A stretch of 35,875 bases of DNA, taken from the NCBI GenBank assembly GCA_009775375.1, contig VSPO01000019.1, forward strand, positions 1 through 35,875. Reading direction: 5' to 3'. Source of the stretch: Muribaculaceae bacterium. Lineage in GTDB: Bacteria > Bacteroidota > Bacteroidia > Bacteroidales > Muribaculaceae. This document shows positions 15,878 to 24,110 of the stretch, piece after piece (the stretch's first letter is position 1; every line of letters starts with the position of its first letter). Under the pieces are notes generated by a model, which was given only the letters and a program-made list of their open reading frames with translations, was not told the DNA's origin and ran no database searches. The position numbers and the translations under genes are program-made.

Positions 15878-16663
15878 TCATAGCGCTTTCCTCTTGATTT
15901 TTCCGGGGAAGAAATACTGCCCTTTACGTTTAGTGGCACCGCCGTATTCCACTGCATGTCTCGGGCATCTATGATAGCAGGCCAGACACGAACAGCAATC
16001 GCCGCCCCAGACAGGGCGGCCTTTTTTCATAGTGATGTTTCTCCGGCAACAGTTGGCCGCGCATATTCCGCAACCGATACACTCTATTGAACTTCTCCAT
16101 TTTACTGGAAATATTCCCCATTTCCTGAAAAGAGGATAGATGAGCTTTGTCTTCAATCGGGGCATGGATCCTCTGACCACATCCACGACACGTTGCCGCG
16201 ATATTATCCCCTCGGCAATTTCATTGATCCTTGTCCGAGCCTCGTCAAGTTTTTTCCTCTCCAAATCATGCGGATCGACATCGAAGCCGGGCAAAAGGAC
16301 GTAGTTGTTGGGCATCGTCACGCTCCATATGGATTCCGCAATAAAACATCTGCTCATCAGACTCCTCTGAATCATCTCCGGAGCAAGTGCGACTTCATCG
16401 CCACAAGTCATGACAATCCATATTCTTCCGCCACCCTCATTGACCTCATGGATAAAACTATGCGGAAGGCTATCGACAAAGTCCAGCATATCCGGAGCAA
16501 CGCCCCATGAATAAACAGGGAATACAAGTCCAAGAGTCTCCCCCTTGAACGTTATGTCGCGATCTTTGATATCCGAGATGCAGACAACGTCCTCATTTAG
16601 AATAGACCCTAACGTCTCTGCCACGTAAGCGGAATTTCCGGTGCCGCTAAAATAAAAAATCAT
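15878..16663 (-). CDS. EFR1-type flavodoxin-ferredoxin fusion
   Basis: A 261-residue cytosolic electron-transfer protein. The N-terminal flavodoxin-like domain opens with the FMN phosphate loop FSGTGNSAYVAE (5-16). The C-terminal ferredoxin domain carries two complete 4Fe-4S motifs: Cys195, 198, 201, 205 and Cys223, 226, 229, 233. This architecture (EFR1 family) passes electrons between flavin and iron-sulfur centres in anaerobes; the partner enzyme is unknown. Its ATG overlaps the holA stop codon by 4 bp (16660-16663), so it is translationally coupled to holA although no functional link is evident. Confidence 0.88.
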   Translation of the reverse strand: MIFYFSGTGNSAYVAETLGSILNEDVVCISDIKDRDITFKGETLGLVFPVYSWGVAPDMLDFVDSLPHSFIHEVNEGGGRIWIVMTCGDEVALAPEMIQRSLMSRCFIAESIWSVTMPNNYVLLPGFDVDPHDLERKKLDEARTRINEIAEGIISRQRVVDVVRGSMPRLKTKLIYPLFRKWGIFPVKWRSSIECIGCGICAANCCRRNITMKKGRPVWGGDCCSCLACYHRCPRHAVEYGGATKRKGQYFFPGKIKRKAL

Positions 16664-17709
16664 ATTCCTGCAAATATTCTAAACACCAATTCCTTCAGCA
16701 ATTCATATTCATTCTGGGTGGAGCCAATACCCTTGCTATGAACGTCGTATTCCCTAATTGCATGGATAGCAGCAAGAGCCTGCCGGGCATTGTAGTAGCG
16801 CAAACCGTCGCGATAATCCCTCAGCGCATAGGGAGTCTTCAATTCAAGGGCAGCCATCAGCGAACTGTCGCTTTTGTCGCGGGTCACCGCAGCGATAAAC
16901 AGCTTGGAGAAATAGCTGAATATCGTAGCCACTATCATTACTCCCGGGTTTTGACGAGGATTCCTTGAAAAATACTCCACTATCATCATCGACTTGGGAT
17001 AATCTTTTTTCGACAATGCCTTTACCAGCTCAAAAGTGTTGAAATCCTTTGAAATGCCGATGTTCCTCTCAATCAACTCCGGGGAAATCCTTTTCACGTC
17101 GGCTCCGGCCGCCACTATCAGCTTGTCGATTTCTCCGAAAAGTTTGCTGAGGGGATTTCCGATATAGTCGCAAAGCAGGCTGACCGCCTTCTCGTCTATA
17201 CCAATTCCTTTGGACGCACAATAATCCATAATCGGGCCGGAAAGCTGATAGTCTCTTAATTTATCGCTCCTGAAGACCACGCAATCGACATCTTTTGCCT
17301 TCTTAATCAACGACGATGTAGCAGGAATCACATCGCCCTTATAAACTACCACGAGCACAGTAGTAGGGTTCGGATGAGCCACGTATGAGGAAAGTTTATC
17401 GAGCTGCGATTTTGCCTGACTCATTGTCTGAGCCTCCTTCAGCATGACAAGCTGCCGCTCCGCCATTACGGGATACTGCTGCGCACAACCAATGACACGC
17501 CCTATGTCGGAGTCCTGACCATAGAAAGTCATGGAATTGAAATCCCTGTCGGCTTCATCTACGACTGAGTTCTCAAGCGCTTTTACTATTTGGTCGATAT
17601 AATAGGTTTCCTCCCCCATCAATATATAGACAGGCGAGAATTTTCCCTTCTTTATCGAGCTCATCAATTCCCTGAAACCGGGACCCTTGTTCTTGTCAGT
17701 CAAAGCCAT
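16660..17709 (-). CDS. holA: DNA polymerase III subunit delta
   Basis: A 349-residue clamp-loader subunit that opens the beta sliding clamp. The start MALTDKNKGPGFRELMSSI leads into FSPVYILMGEETYYIDQIVKAL, the usual delta N-terminus with the degenerate nucleotide-binding fold. Conserved elements follow: LSKLFGEIDKL near 187-197, and the collar domain with FNTFELVKALSKKDY and NPGVMIVATIFSYFSKLF. Length is normal. It is the first gene of a pair with the EFR1 gene. The spacer upstream carries no obvious consensus promoter. Confidence 0.92.
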   Translation of the reverse strand: MALTDKNKGPGFRELMSSIKKGKFSPVYILMGEETYYIDQIVKALENSVVDEADRDFNSMTFYGQDSDIGRVIGCAQQYPVMAERQLVMLKEAQTMSQAKSQLDKLSSYVAHPNPTTVLVVVYKGDVIPATSSLIKKAKDVDCVVFRSDKLRDYQLSGPIMDYCASKGIGIDEKAVSLLCDYIGNPLSKLFGEIDKLIVAAGADVKRISPELIERNIGISKDFNTFELVKALSKKDYPKSMMIVEYFSRNPRQNPGVMIVATIFSYFSKLFIAAVTRDKSDSSLMAALELKTPYALRDYRDGLRYYNARQALAAIHAIREYDVHSKGIGSTQNEYELLKELVFRIFAGI

Positions 17710-17770
17710 TTATCTCCATCTTTGGTTTTAGAAATTGTTTAAACTTTTTACGCTAATGAAGTTGATTAAT

Positions 17771-17862
17771 GCCTTCATCCTTATTTTGAAGGCTCTTTTC
17801 CAATCTTTCATCATCTTTTCGGCTGTTTTTGAATCACTCATCGGTCGTTTAGCCCGCTAAAC
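17771..17862. repeat. Two small inverted repeats in the spacer upstream of holA
   Basis: In the 213-bp spacer between holA and the CPBP gene I see GCCTTC/GAAGGC (17771-17776, 17788-17793). I also see a perfect 16-bp palindrome GTTTAGC-CC-GCTAAAC (17847-17862). Neither has a T-tail on the minus strand, so they may be operator-like or weak transcript-end structures. No gene is present. Confidence 0.45.
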
Positions 17863-17922
17863 TCCCTCTTCGCTTTTCAAAACCATCTCGAAAATATGAC
17901 GAAATCTTGAAAAAGAAAAAGA

Positions 17923-18810
17923 TTAAACAACTTCTTCAAAAAAATATTTCCTGAAAATCGTGAATATCACTACCGTCCCAATAAAACTGGCAACCAGCAA
18001 CACAGTGTTCTCCATTCCTCCCGTCAAACCGACTGCACTTAACATTCCATCGTTGTCACAGCCACGCCATTCCACAAGCACAACCACGCTGTTGTTTAAT
18101 GCGTGGGCAAATATAGGGGGCCATATGCTTCCTGTCCAGACGAGAAGGTAGCCAAAATATACTCCCATCAACAATCTCGGGAAAAATCCGAAAAACTGGA
18201 AATGCATTGCGCTGAAGACCAACGCCGTCAGCCATACAGCGGCATGTTTGCCCACATTGGATTCTCTTAAAGTAGTCTGCAACCCACCCCGGAAAAACAT
18301 CTCTTCCGAAAATCCGGTCAAAAGTCCCACCACAAGGACATTTATCAATAGCTCCCATAAATAATAGACTCCGAAAATCTTATCCGTCACGGCAGCACTT
18401 GAACTCTCCCAATCCCTCAATGTCTGCTCAAGACCGGATGCCCACTCAGGGAACTTAATCGAAGCGTTCCATTCAATGATTAAGTTCATTGCCGGCATTG
18501 ACATTAAGAATACGGCTATTATTGCCGCATACACCTTCGGAGGAGCCGACTTCCTTAAGCCAAGGAAGAGGAAAGGATCCTCGCCCGAAAATTTCGCCGT
18601 GAGCCATGCAGGCAGACAGAAAGCAACGACACATTGGGCTACAGAAGTGATGATTATCTCTCCCCAATCTGTCAGCAACGTCAGACTTTTCAGCCAGACA
18701 GACAGACCAGACACGACGAGCATGCCAATAAAAAACGACCCGAAAAGCACACAAAGCCTAAGGACCGTGCTTCTCCTAAGCATCAAATTGTAATCCGCGC
18801 AATCAGACAT
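17923..18810 (-). CDS. CPBP-family intramembrane metalloprotease
   Basis: A 295-residue polytopic inner-membrane protein with about eight hydrophobic segments. The CPBP/Abi (Rce1-like) motifs are complete: Glu169-Glu170 and Arg174 in SEEMFFRGGL, His203 in FSAMHFQF, and His236 in FAHALNNS. An active intramembrane protease is therefore expected; the substrate is unknown. ATG 18810 overlaps the lptB 3' end by 8 bp (ATGTCTGA), so the two are translationally coupled. An in-frame ATG at 18846 would overlap lptB further and is less likely. Pairing with lptB suggests an envelope role, but that is inference. Confidence 0.88.
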   Translation of the reverse strand: MSDCADYNLMLRRSTVLRLCVLFGSFFIGMLVVSGLSVWLKSLTLLTDWGEIIITSVAQCVVAFCLPAWLTAKFSGEDPFLFLGLRKSAPPKVYAAIIAVFLMSMPAMNLIIEWNASIKFPEWASGLEQTLRDWESSSAAVTDKIFGVYYLWELLINVLVVGLLTGFSEEMFFRGGLQTTLRESNVGKHAAVWLTALVFSAMHFQFFGFFPRLLMGVYFGYLLVWTGSIWPPIFAHALNNSVVVLVEWRGCDNDGMLSAVGLTGGMENTVLLVASFIGTVVIFTIFRKYFFEEVV

Positions 18811-19717
18811 CGAAAATTTTTCTTGTGAAAATGAAATCGCGGCCAAGATATTTCTCCCTCACAGTCGGATTGGCAGCAAGCTCTTCGCTCGTGCCCTGAA
18901 ACAGAATCTTCCCTTCAAACAGGAGATAGGCCCTGTCAGTGATGCGGAGGGTCTCCTGGGCATTGTGGTCGGTGATTAGAATTCCTATATTCTTTGATTT
19001 CAACTTATAGACGATTTCCTGAATGTCGGAGACGGCAATAGGGTCGACTCCGGCGAATGGCTCATCGAGCATTATGAATTTAGGATTAATGGCGAGACAT
19101 CGGGCGATTTCCGTGCGGCGACGCTCTCCTCCCGACAATTGGTCGCCAAGATTTTTGCGGACTTTCTGAAGCCGAAACTCGCTTATAAGGCTCTCCAGCT
19201 TCTCCTTTTGATATTCGGCCGAAGTCGGCGTCATTTCGAGCACAGCCCTGATATTGTTTTCAACGCTGAGCTTCCTGAAGACAGAAGGCTCCTGCGCAAG
19301 ATAGCCTATACCCAATTGCGCGCGTTTATAAACGGGATATTCAGTTATGTCATGTTCGTCAAGGAATATTTTCCCCTCATTCGGAGTGATAAGTCCGGTC
19401 GTCATATAGAAAGTAGTGGTCTTTCCCGCACCGTTAGGACCGAGCAGACCTACAATCTCACCCTGCGAGACATCAATGGAGACATGGTTGGCCACAGTCC
19501 TTTTCCCATATCTCTTAACGAGATTTTCTGTTCGCAACACTCCTTTTTCAGGAATCACTATCTTCCTATCCTCCTCTATGGCAGCGCCATTCTCCTCCAA
19601 CTTCAGGCTTTCTTCTATCGACACCCGTTGCATGTCGGCAACGGGGGAATCAACCTGCCCGGAATCACCGTCTGATACCGACGACGTTTTTTTCTTAAAC
19701 AATGGAAATATTTTCAT
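18803..19717 (-). CDS. lptB: LPS export ABC transporter ATP-binding protein LptB
   Basis: A 304-residue ATPase that powers LPS extraction from the inner membrane with LptFG. Walker A GPNGAGKT (93-100), signature LSGGERRR and Walker B FIMLDEPFAGVDP are intact; the LptB-type sequence GIGYLAQEPSVFRKLSVENN is diagnostic. About 58 extra residues precede the usual start: a basic MKIFPLFKKK, then an acidic, low-complexity stretch. The canonical protein is about 240 residues. A TTG at 19726 is also in frame; ATG 19717, 5 nt after the udk stop, is preferred. The gene lies between udk and the CPBP protease in a tight operon. Confidence 0.92.
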   Translation of the reverse strand: MKIFPLFKKKTSSVSDGDSGQVDSPVADMQRVSIEESLKLEENGAAIEEDRKIVIPEKGVLRTENLVKRYGKRTVANHVSIDVSQGEIVGLLGPNGAGKTTTFYMTTGLITPNEGKIFLDEHDITEYPVYKRAQLGIGYLAQEPSVFRKLSVENNIRAVLEMTPTSAEYQKEKLESLISEFRLQKVRKNLGDQLSGGERRRTEIARCLAINPKFIMLDEPFAGVDPIAVSDIQEIVYKLKSKNIGILITDHNAQETLRITDRAYLLFEGKILFQGTSEELAANPTVREKYLGRDFIFTRKIFDV

Positions 19718-19722
19718 ATCTT

Positions 19723-20355
19723 TCAAGAGTGGGTTTTCTCATGTGCCGCTGTGAGCAACGACCGAATATAATCCGTCAGCAACTTGATGGCCACCTTATT
19801 GCTACCACCCTGAGGGATAATCAAGTCGGCATATCGTTTCGATGGCTCAATATATAGCTCATGCATCGGCTTGAGAGTTTCCTGATAACGGTCGATCACA
19901 ATTTGAGGAGTGCGGCCCCGCTCAATGCAATCTCTCGAAATGACCCTTATCAGGCGTTCGTCGGCATCAGCATCGACAAACACCTTGACGTCGAGCATAT
20001 CGCGAAGCGGCTTATCTGTCAGGACAAGTATGCCCTCTACCACGACCACCTCTCTCGGCTTAACGACCACCGTCTCTTTCATTCTGGAGCACGTCAGGAA
20101 GTCGTAGGTCGGCATCTCAATTGCCTCTCCATTCTTAAGACGGTTGAGATGATCACACAGCAGACTCCATTCAATCGAAGCAGGCTCGTCGTAGTTCATC
20201 TTGAGCCTTTCTTCCAAAGGGATATGCGCATTGTCTTTATAATAGCAGTCCTGGGGCAAGACAGCGACCCGGTCGGCGGGCAACGATTCAATGATCTTGC
20301 GCACGACCGTGGTCTTTCCCGAACCGGTGCCTCCTGCAATTCCTATTATCAGCAT
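19723..20355 (-). CDS. udk: Uridine kinase
   Basis: A 210-residue cytosolic kinase that phosphorylates uridine and cytidine in pyrimidine salvage. Walker A GGTGSGKTT lies at residues 8-16. The family segments YYKDNAHIPLEER, NYDEPASIEW and MPTYDFLTCSRM follow. VVVVEGILVLTDKPLRDM and RLIRVISRDCIERGRTPQIVIDRY complete the fold. Length is normal. It leads the operon udk-lptB-CPBP, a pairing of nucleotide salvage with LPS export that looks positional rather than functional. Confidence 0.94.
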   Translation of the reverse strand: MLIIGIAGGTGSGKTTVVRKIIESLPADRVAVLPQDCYYKDNAHIPLEERLKMNYDEPASIEWSLLCDHLNRLKNGEAIEMPTYDFLTCSRMKETVVVKPREVVVVEGILVLTDKPLRDMLDVKVFVDADADERLIRVISRDCIERGRTPQIVIDRYQETLKPMHELYIEPSKRYADLIIPQGGSNKVAIKLLTDYIRSLLTAAHEKTHS

Positions 20356-20754
20356 GTTGTAAACTTTGTTGTTAAGTATATTTATGAAGAATTCTTATAT
20401 CACCATCGTCCTGGCAAGCATCCCGAATCTTCCATTGGCAAAATTAATAAAATAATCCCAAGAGAACAAAACGATGGCATAAAAGTGTTTTTATTATTGA
20501 AGTCGTCCGGCCATTTCTTCTTTATTCTCTCATTTTCCCTATAAAGGAGGTCTTCAAATTTTTTTTTATGGGGAAGAAGTGGAATGTGCGAAAATTTCCG
20601 AAATACCGACCATTCCAAGAAAAGGATATCAGCCGTTTTGATTCCGGATTGCTTATTTTTTATTAATTTTGCAGATGTTTTACGAAAAGGGAGCTATTCC
20701 TTGGCCTCATATCCGGGACTGCCCGTTTTCTCACTTTTTAATAGAGACAAGACA
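20356..20754. other. Divergent spacer, udk / mlaE
   Basis: About 400 bp. A TAATTTTG matching the -7 consensus lies at 20664-20671 on the plus strand, about 84 nt before the mlaE ATG. The nearest TTTG (20637-20640) is 23 bp upstream, slightly too far, so the promoter is tentative. An AGGAGG at 20545-20550 precedes a 32-codon open frame (20568-20666) that I cannot support as a gene. I recognise no RNA. Confidence 0.45.
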
Positions 20755-21501
20755 ATGATTGTTTCATCAATTGCTTCATTCGGCCGTTATTGCATGTTCC
20801 TGACGCAAGTGTTTCGCTTGCCCGACAAAGGGAAGGTGTTTTTCAACCGCCTGATTTTCGAAATCAACAAGCTGGGTGTGGATTCCATCCCGCTCGTGAT
20901 AATCATCTCCCTGTTCATAGGGGCGGTCATAACAATTCAGATGACGATCAACATCGTCTCGCCGCTGATTCCGTCGTATTCCACGGGATTGGCCACGCGT
21001 GAGATTCTTCTTCTTGAATTTTCATCCACTATGATGAGCCTCATCCTTGCCGGAAAAGTAGGAAGCAACATAGCCTCTGAAATCGGCACGATGAGAGTGA
21101 CCGAGCAAATAGACGCCCTTGACATTATGGGCATCAATTCCGCCAATTTCGTGGTTCTCCCCAAAATTATAGGTTTCGTATTCTTCGTCCCAGTCCTTTG
21201 TATTCTCTCGATGTTCATGGGCCTTGTGGGCGGATGGTTCATCGCCCAGTTCACGTCAATGCTGTCGCTGGAAGACTACGTTTTCGGCATCCAGTCTTTT
21301 TTCAACGAATGGTACGTATGGTACGGCATAATCAAGACCGTAGTCTTCGCCTTCATAATCACGACCATAGCAGCCTATTACGGCTACTACGTAAAGGGGG
21401 GTGCCCTCGAAGTCGGACAGGCAAGCACGAAGGCCGTGGTGTCAAGTTCGATTATAATCCTTTTGGCCGACGTAATCCTGACAAAACTTCTTCTCCAGTA
21501 A
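20755..21501 (+). CDS. mlaE: MlaE-type phospholipid ABC transporter permease
   Basis: A 248-residue inner-membrane permease with five or six hydrophobic segments. With MlaF it forms the core of a system moving phospholipids between inner and outer membranes. Family signatures include the N-terminal interfacial helix and GVDSIPLVIIISLFIGAVITIQ. TREILLLEFSSTMMSLILAGKVGSNIASEIGTMRVTEQIDAL is the MlaE coupling region, and YYVKGGALEVGQASTKAVV lies near the end. The frame is open back to 20584, but family length points to ATG 20755. mlaF follows after 13 nt. The MCE substrate-binding subunit (MlaD) is not in the window. Confidence 0.93.
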   Translation: MIVSSIASFGRYCMFLTQVFRLPDKGKVFFNRLIFEINKLGVDSIPLVIIISLFIGAVITIQMTINIVSPLIPSYSTGLATREILLLEFSSTMMSLILAGKVGSNIASEIGTMRVTEQIDALDIMGINSANFVVLPKIIGFVFFVPVLCILSMFMGLVGGWFIAQFTSMLSLEDYVFGIQSFFNEWYVWYGIIKTVVFAFIITTIAAYYGYYVKGGALEVGQASTKAVVSSSIIILLADVILTKLLLQ

Positions 21502-21514
21502 ATCCAAGCAAAAT

Positions 21515-22297
21515 ATGATTGAAGCTAAGAATATATCAAAATGGTTCGACGGACAAAGGGTGCTTTACGATATCTCCGCCACATTTGAAACCGGGAAAAC
21601 CAACCTTATCATCGGACAAAGCGGCTCGGGAAAAACCGTTTTCATGAAATGCCTGATAGGTCTGCTTTCGCCGGAAGAGGGGACTATCCTGTATGACGGG
21701 CGGAAATTCCGCTCCATGAACGAGCAACAGAAACGGGCATTGCGCACGGAAATAGGAATGCTCTTCCAAGGGTCTGCCCTATTTGACAATGAAACCGTGT
21801 TCGGCAACGTGCTCTTTCCCCTGAAGATGTTCAGCCCTCTTTCCCACGACGAGCAAGTTGAACGTGCCCACTTCTGCATCAAACGCGTAGGCTTGAACAA
21901 TGCCGACGACAAATATCCATCTGAAATATCCGGGGGTATGCAGAAGCGTGTTGCCATCGCCCGTGCTATAGCCCTAAACCCCAAATATCTGTTCTGCGAC
22001 GAACCAAACTCAGGTCTCGACCCACGAACATCAATCATGATTGACGAGCTTCTGAGCGACATCACTCATGAATATGGCATCACCACAATAATCAACACCC
22101 ACGACATGAACTCCGTGCTCGGCATTGGAGAGAACATCGTCTTCATTAATAAAGGGCATTGCGACTGGAAGGGAAACGACCACAACATTTTCCGGTCGAC
22201 CAACGAAGACCTCAACAATTTCGTTTTCGCCTCAAAGCTTTTTAAAGAGGTCAAGACTTTCCTTGAGAGGGAATATGAGGCTGAGGAAGACGTCTGA
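21515..22297 (+). CDS. mlaF: MlaF-type phospholipid ABC transporter ATP-binding protein
   Basis: A 260-residue ATPase partner of MlaE. Walker A GQSGSGKT (34-41), signature ISGGMQKR (138-145, the Met-Gln variant typical of MlaF) and Walker B YLFCDEPNSGLDP are intact; the switch His lies in NTHDM. The C-terminal NEDLNNFVFASKLFKEVKTFLERE is family-like. It lies 13 nt after mlaE. Its last 66 bp are also coding for lipB on the opposite strand, so both reading frames constrain this end. Confidence 0.93.
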   Translation: MIEAKNISKWFDGQRVLYDISATFETGKTNLIIGQSGSGKTVFMKCLIGLLSPEEGTILYDGRKFRSMNEQQKRALRTEIGMLFQGSALFDNETVFGNVLFPLKMFSPLSHDEQVERAHFCIKRVGLNNADDKYPSEISGGMQKRVAIARAIALNPKYLFCDEPNSGLDPRTSIMIDELLSDITHEYGITTIINTHDMNSVLGIGENIVFINKGHCDWKGNDHNIFRSTNEDLNNFVFASKLFKEVKTFLEREYEAEEDV

Positions 22298-22927
22298 AAA
22301 CCTTCGCTTCACTTCCTCAAAGTCAATCACCTTTCCAATCTCCCGGCTCATGGAAGTCACTCCCTTGTCGACGAAGCCACAGGGATTTATAACGTTGAAT
22401 CCCCGAAGGTCGGTATTGACATTGAGAGCAAGACCATGCATCGTGCAGAATCGGCTGCATTTCACTCCTATAGCACATATTTTCCGTTCTGAAGGACTTC
22501 CTTTCCCGATCCAGACTCCGGAAGCTCCGTCTATGCGTTCCCCCTTTATCCCGTAGAGACCAATCATACGAATGACCGCCTCTTCAAGCAAAGCCACATA
22601 ATCCTTGACTCCGAGGCGATGCGCCTCCAAGTCAAGAATGGGATATACTACAAGCTGGCCGGGGCCATGATATGTCACGTCGCCGCCACGCTCAATTCTA
22701 TGCACTTCCACCCCCATTGCCTCCATGGCTTTTTCCGGCATCAGAAGGTTGGACGCATTCGCATGGCGTCCCAGCGTGACGACGGGATCATGCTCCACCA
22801 TTATCAGATACTCCCTATCAGGTTTTTCGCCTCTCTTCTTGCTTGCCACCATGGCGTCGAACAATTCATGCTGCCTGCGCCAACCCTCCGCATATCCAAG
22901 CCTGCCCCAATCTTCTACCTCAATCAT
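22232..22927 (-). CDS. lipB: Octanoyl-[acyl-carrier-protein]:protein N-octanoyltransferase
   Basis: A 231-residue enzyme that moves octanoate from acyl-carrier protein to lipoyl domains. Signatures: VTLGRHANASNLLMP, RGGDVTYHGPGQLVVYP, catalytic Lys149 in ERKICAIGVK and catalytic Cys183 in INPCGF. The open frame reaches 23128, but that extension is antisense-like noise overlapping lipA; ATG 22927, 17 nt after the lipA stop, is right. lipA and lipB form an operon for de novo lipoylation. The last 21 codons overlap the mlaF 3' end tail-to-tail. Confidence 0.95.
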   Translation of the reverse strand: MIEVEDWGRLGYAEGWRRQHELFDAMVASKKRGEKPDREYLIMVEHDPVVTLGRHANASNLLMPEKAMEAMGVEVHRIERGGDVTYHGPGQLVVYPILDLEAHRLGVKDYVALLEEAVIRMIGLYGIKGERIDGASGVWIGKGSPSERKICAIGVKCSRFCTMHGLALNVNTDLRGFNVINPCGFVDKGVTSMSREIGKVIDFEEVKRRFSDVFLSLIFPLKESLDLFKKL

Positions 22928-22944
22928 AACTTCATCTTCTCTTC

Positions 22945-23817
22945 TCAATCTACGTGTCGCTCGGCATGATAACTCGACCTGACCATCGGACTGCTTTCGA
23001 TATGCCGGAACCCTTTCCTCTTCCCTATCTCTCCATATTCGGCAAACGTATCGGGGTGGATGTAATCCTGCAGGGGATAGTTGGTCTTCGCCGGCTGAAG
23101 ATACTGCCCTATCGTCATGACCTCGCACCCTACGGCAAGAAGATCATCCATCGTCTGGAGAATCTCTTCGCGTGTCTCTCCAAGACCGAGCATTATCCCC
23201 GACTTCGACCTTATCCCTTTCGATGCAATGTAGCTTATCACTTTCAATGAATTGTCGTAGGTGGCCCAAGTTCTCACTTCGGGGGTCAGTCGTCTCACAG
23301 TCTCAAGATTATGGGAGATTACGTCAGGCTTTTCGGCAATCACCATGTCGAGAAGCTCCGTTCGTCCTTGGAAATCCGGAATCAATACCTCCATCGTCAC
23401 TCCCGGACATTCCCTCTTCAAGCATCTTATCATATCCGCCCAATGCCCGGCTCCAAGATCCGGAAGGTCGTCTCTATCTACCGACGTGATGACTACGTGC
23501 TTCAATCCAAGCTGCTTTACGGACTCCACTATTTCTCCGATTTCCCGCTTGTCAAGCGGAAGAGGTTTCCCGGTCGCAACGTTGCAGAATCGGCAATTGC
23601 GTGTGCAAATATTGCCTCCAATCATGAATGTAGCCGTGCCGTGTCCCCAGCACTCCGCGCGGTTTGGGCACATTCCGCTGCTGCATATTGTATGGAGGTG
23701 CTTTTCATTAAGCAAGCCCACCACTTGACTTGTCTTAAATCCTCTCGGCAGTTTTATCTTAAGCCATTCCGGCTTACGGCGAAAATCGGCTTTCTCATTT
23801 TGCTTATACATTGTCAT
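22945..23817 (-). CDS. lipA: Lipoyl synthase
   Basis: A 290-residue radical-SAM enzyme that inserts two sulfurs into protein-bound octanoate. The auxiliary-cluster cysteines are Cys45, Cys50 and Cys56 (CSSGMCPNRAEC). The radical-SAM cluster cysteines are Cys71, Cys75 and Cys78 (CTRNCRFC). SVDRDDLPDLGAGHW and the C-terminal ESSPMVRSSYHAE, with the serine that ligates the auxiliary cluster, are present. Two in-frame ATGs (23817 and 23811) cannot be separated. It leads lipA-lipB. Confidence 0.96.
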   Translation of the reverse strand: MTMYKQNEKADFRRKPEWLKIKLPRGFKTSQVVGLLNEKHLHTICSSGMCPNRAECWGHGTATFMIGGNICTRNCRFCNVATGKPLPLDKREIGEIVESVKQLGLKHVVITSVDRDDLPDLGAGHWADMIRCLKRECPGVTMEVLIPDFQGRTELLDMVIAEKPDVISHNLETVRRLTPEVRTWATYDNSLKVISYIASKGIRSKSGIMLGLGETREEILQTMDDLLAVGCEVMTIGQYLQPAKTNYPLQDYIHPDTFAEYGEIGKRKGFRHIESSPMVRSSYHAERHVD

Positions 23818-23829
23818 AATCTTAATTTA

Positions 23830-23886
23830 TCAATTTTCCATGGCTGAATGATGCTTTTTTTCAAACCTAAGGAGGCGTGCCTTCAT
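23830..23886 (-). CDS. Possible 18-codon upstream ORF in the lipA leader
   Basis: On the minus strand an ATG at 23886 opens an 18-residue frame (MKARLLRFEKKHHSAMEN) that stops 12 nt before the lipA ATG. A purine-rich GGAGGAGA lies about 10 nt upstream of its ATG, unusual for this A/T-rich genome. It could be a regulatory leader peptide or chance; no similarity is recognised. Confidence 0.2.
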   Translation of the reverse strand: MKARLLRFEKKHHSAMEN

Positions 23887-23966
23887 TATGAAACATCTCC
23901 TCCGAATAAAACCCGGTCTCGTCAGTTGCGAGCCAACTTTTTGGTTGATTTAAGGCATCTTCCCTG

Positions 23967-23999
23967 CAAAATTAATCATTTACGGTTAAAATTGTCGAA
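23967..23999 (-). promoter_or_regulatory. Candidate promoter of lipA-lipB
   Basis: On the minus strand TAATTTTG (23974 to 23967) matches the -7 consensus; TTCG (23999 to 23996) lies about 21 bp upstream, one mismatch from TTTG. The predicted leader is about 145 nt. Confidence 0.45.
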
Positions 24000-24041
24000 T
24001 CAGTAATTAATTTTTCATTATTTTTTTCTTTGAGTCAAAAC

Positions 24042-24049
24042 TAATTTTG
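24042..24049 (+). promoter_or_regulatory. -7 promoter element of dsbD
   Basis: TAATTTTG is a full match to TAnnTTTG. The -33 region is only a T-run (about 24020-24030). Transcription should start near 24055, 55 nt before the ATG at 24111. Confidence 0.5.
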
Positions 24050-24110
24050 TAACTTAGCGCAAGATTTTGCAACCCAATAATATTTTTTTGGACATTTTAT
24101 CTGAATCTAT

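Noticed and set aside
20568..20666. 32-codon open frame upstream of mlaE, with AGGAGG nearby
   Set aside because: The purine run is about 18 nt from the ATG, too far for initiation, and the frame runs through the probable mlaE promoter.
22928..23128. N-terminal extension of lipB back to 23128
   Set aside because: It lies wholly over the 3' end of lipA in another frame and the peptide is Arg-rich noise; the family start is at 22927.
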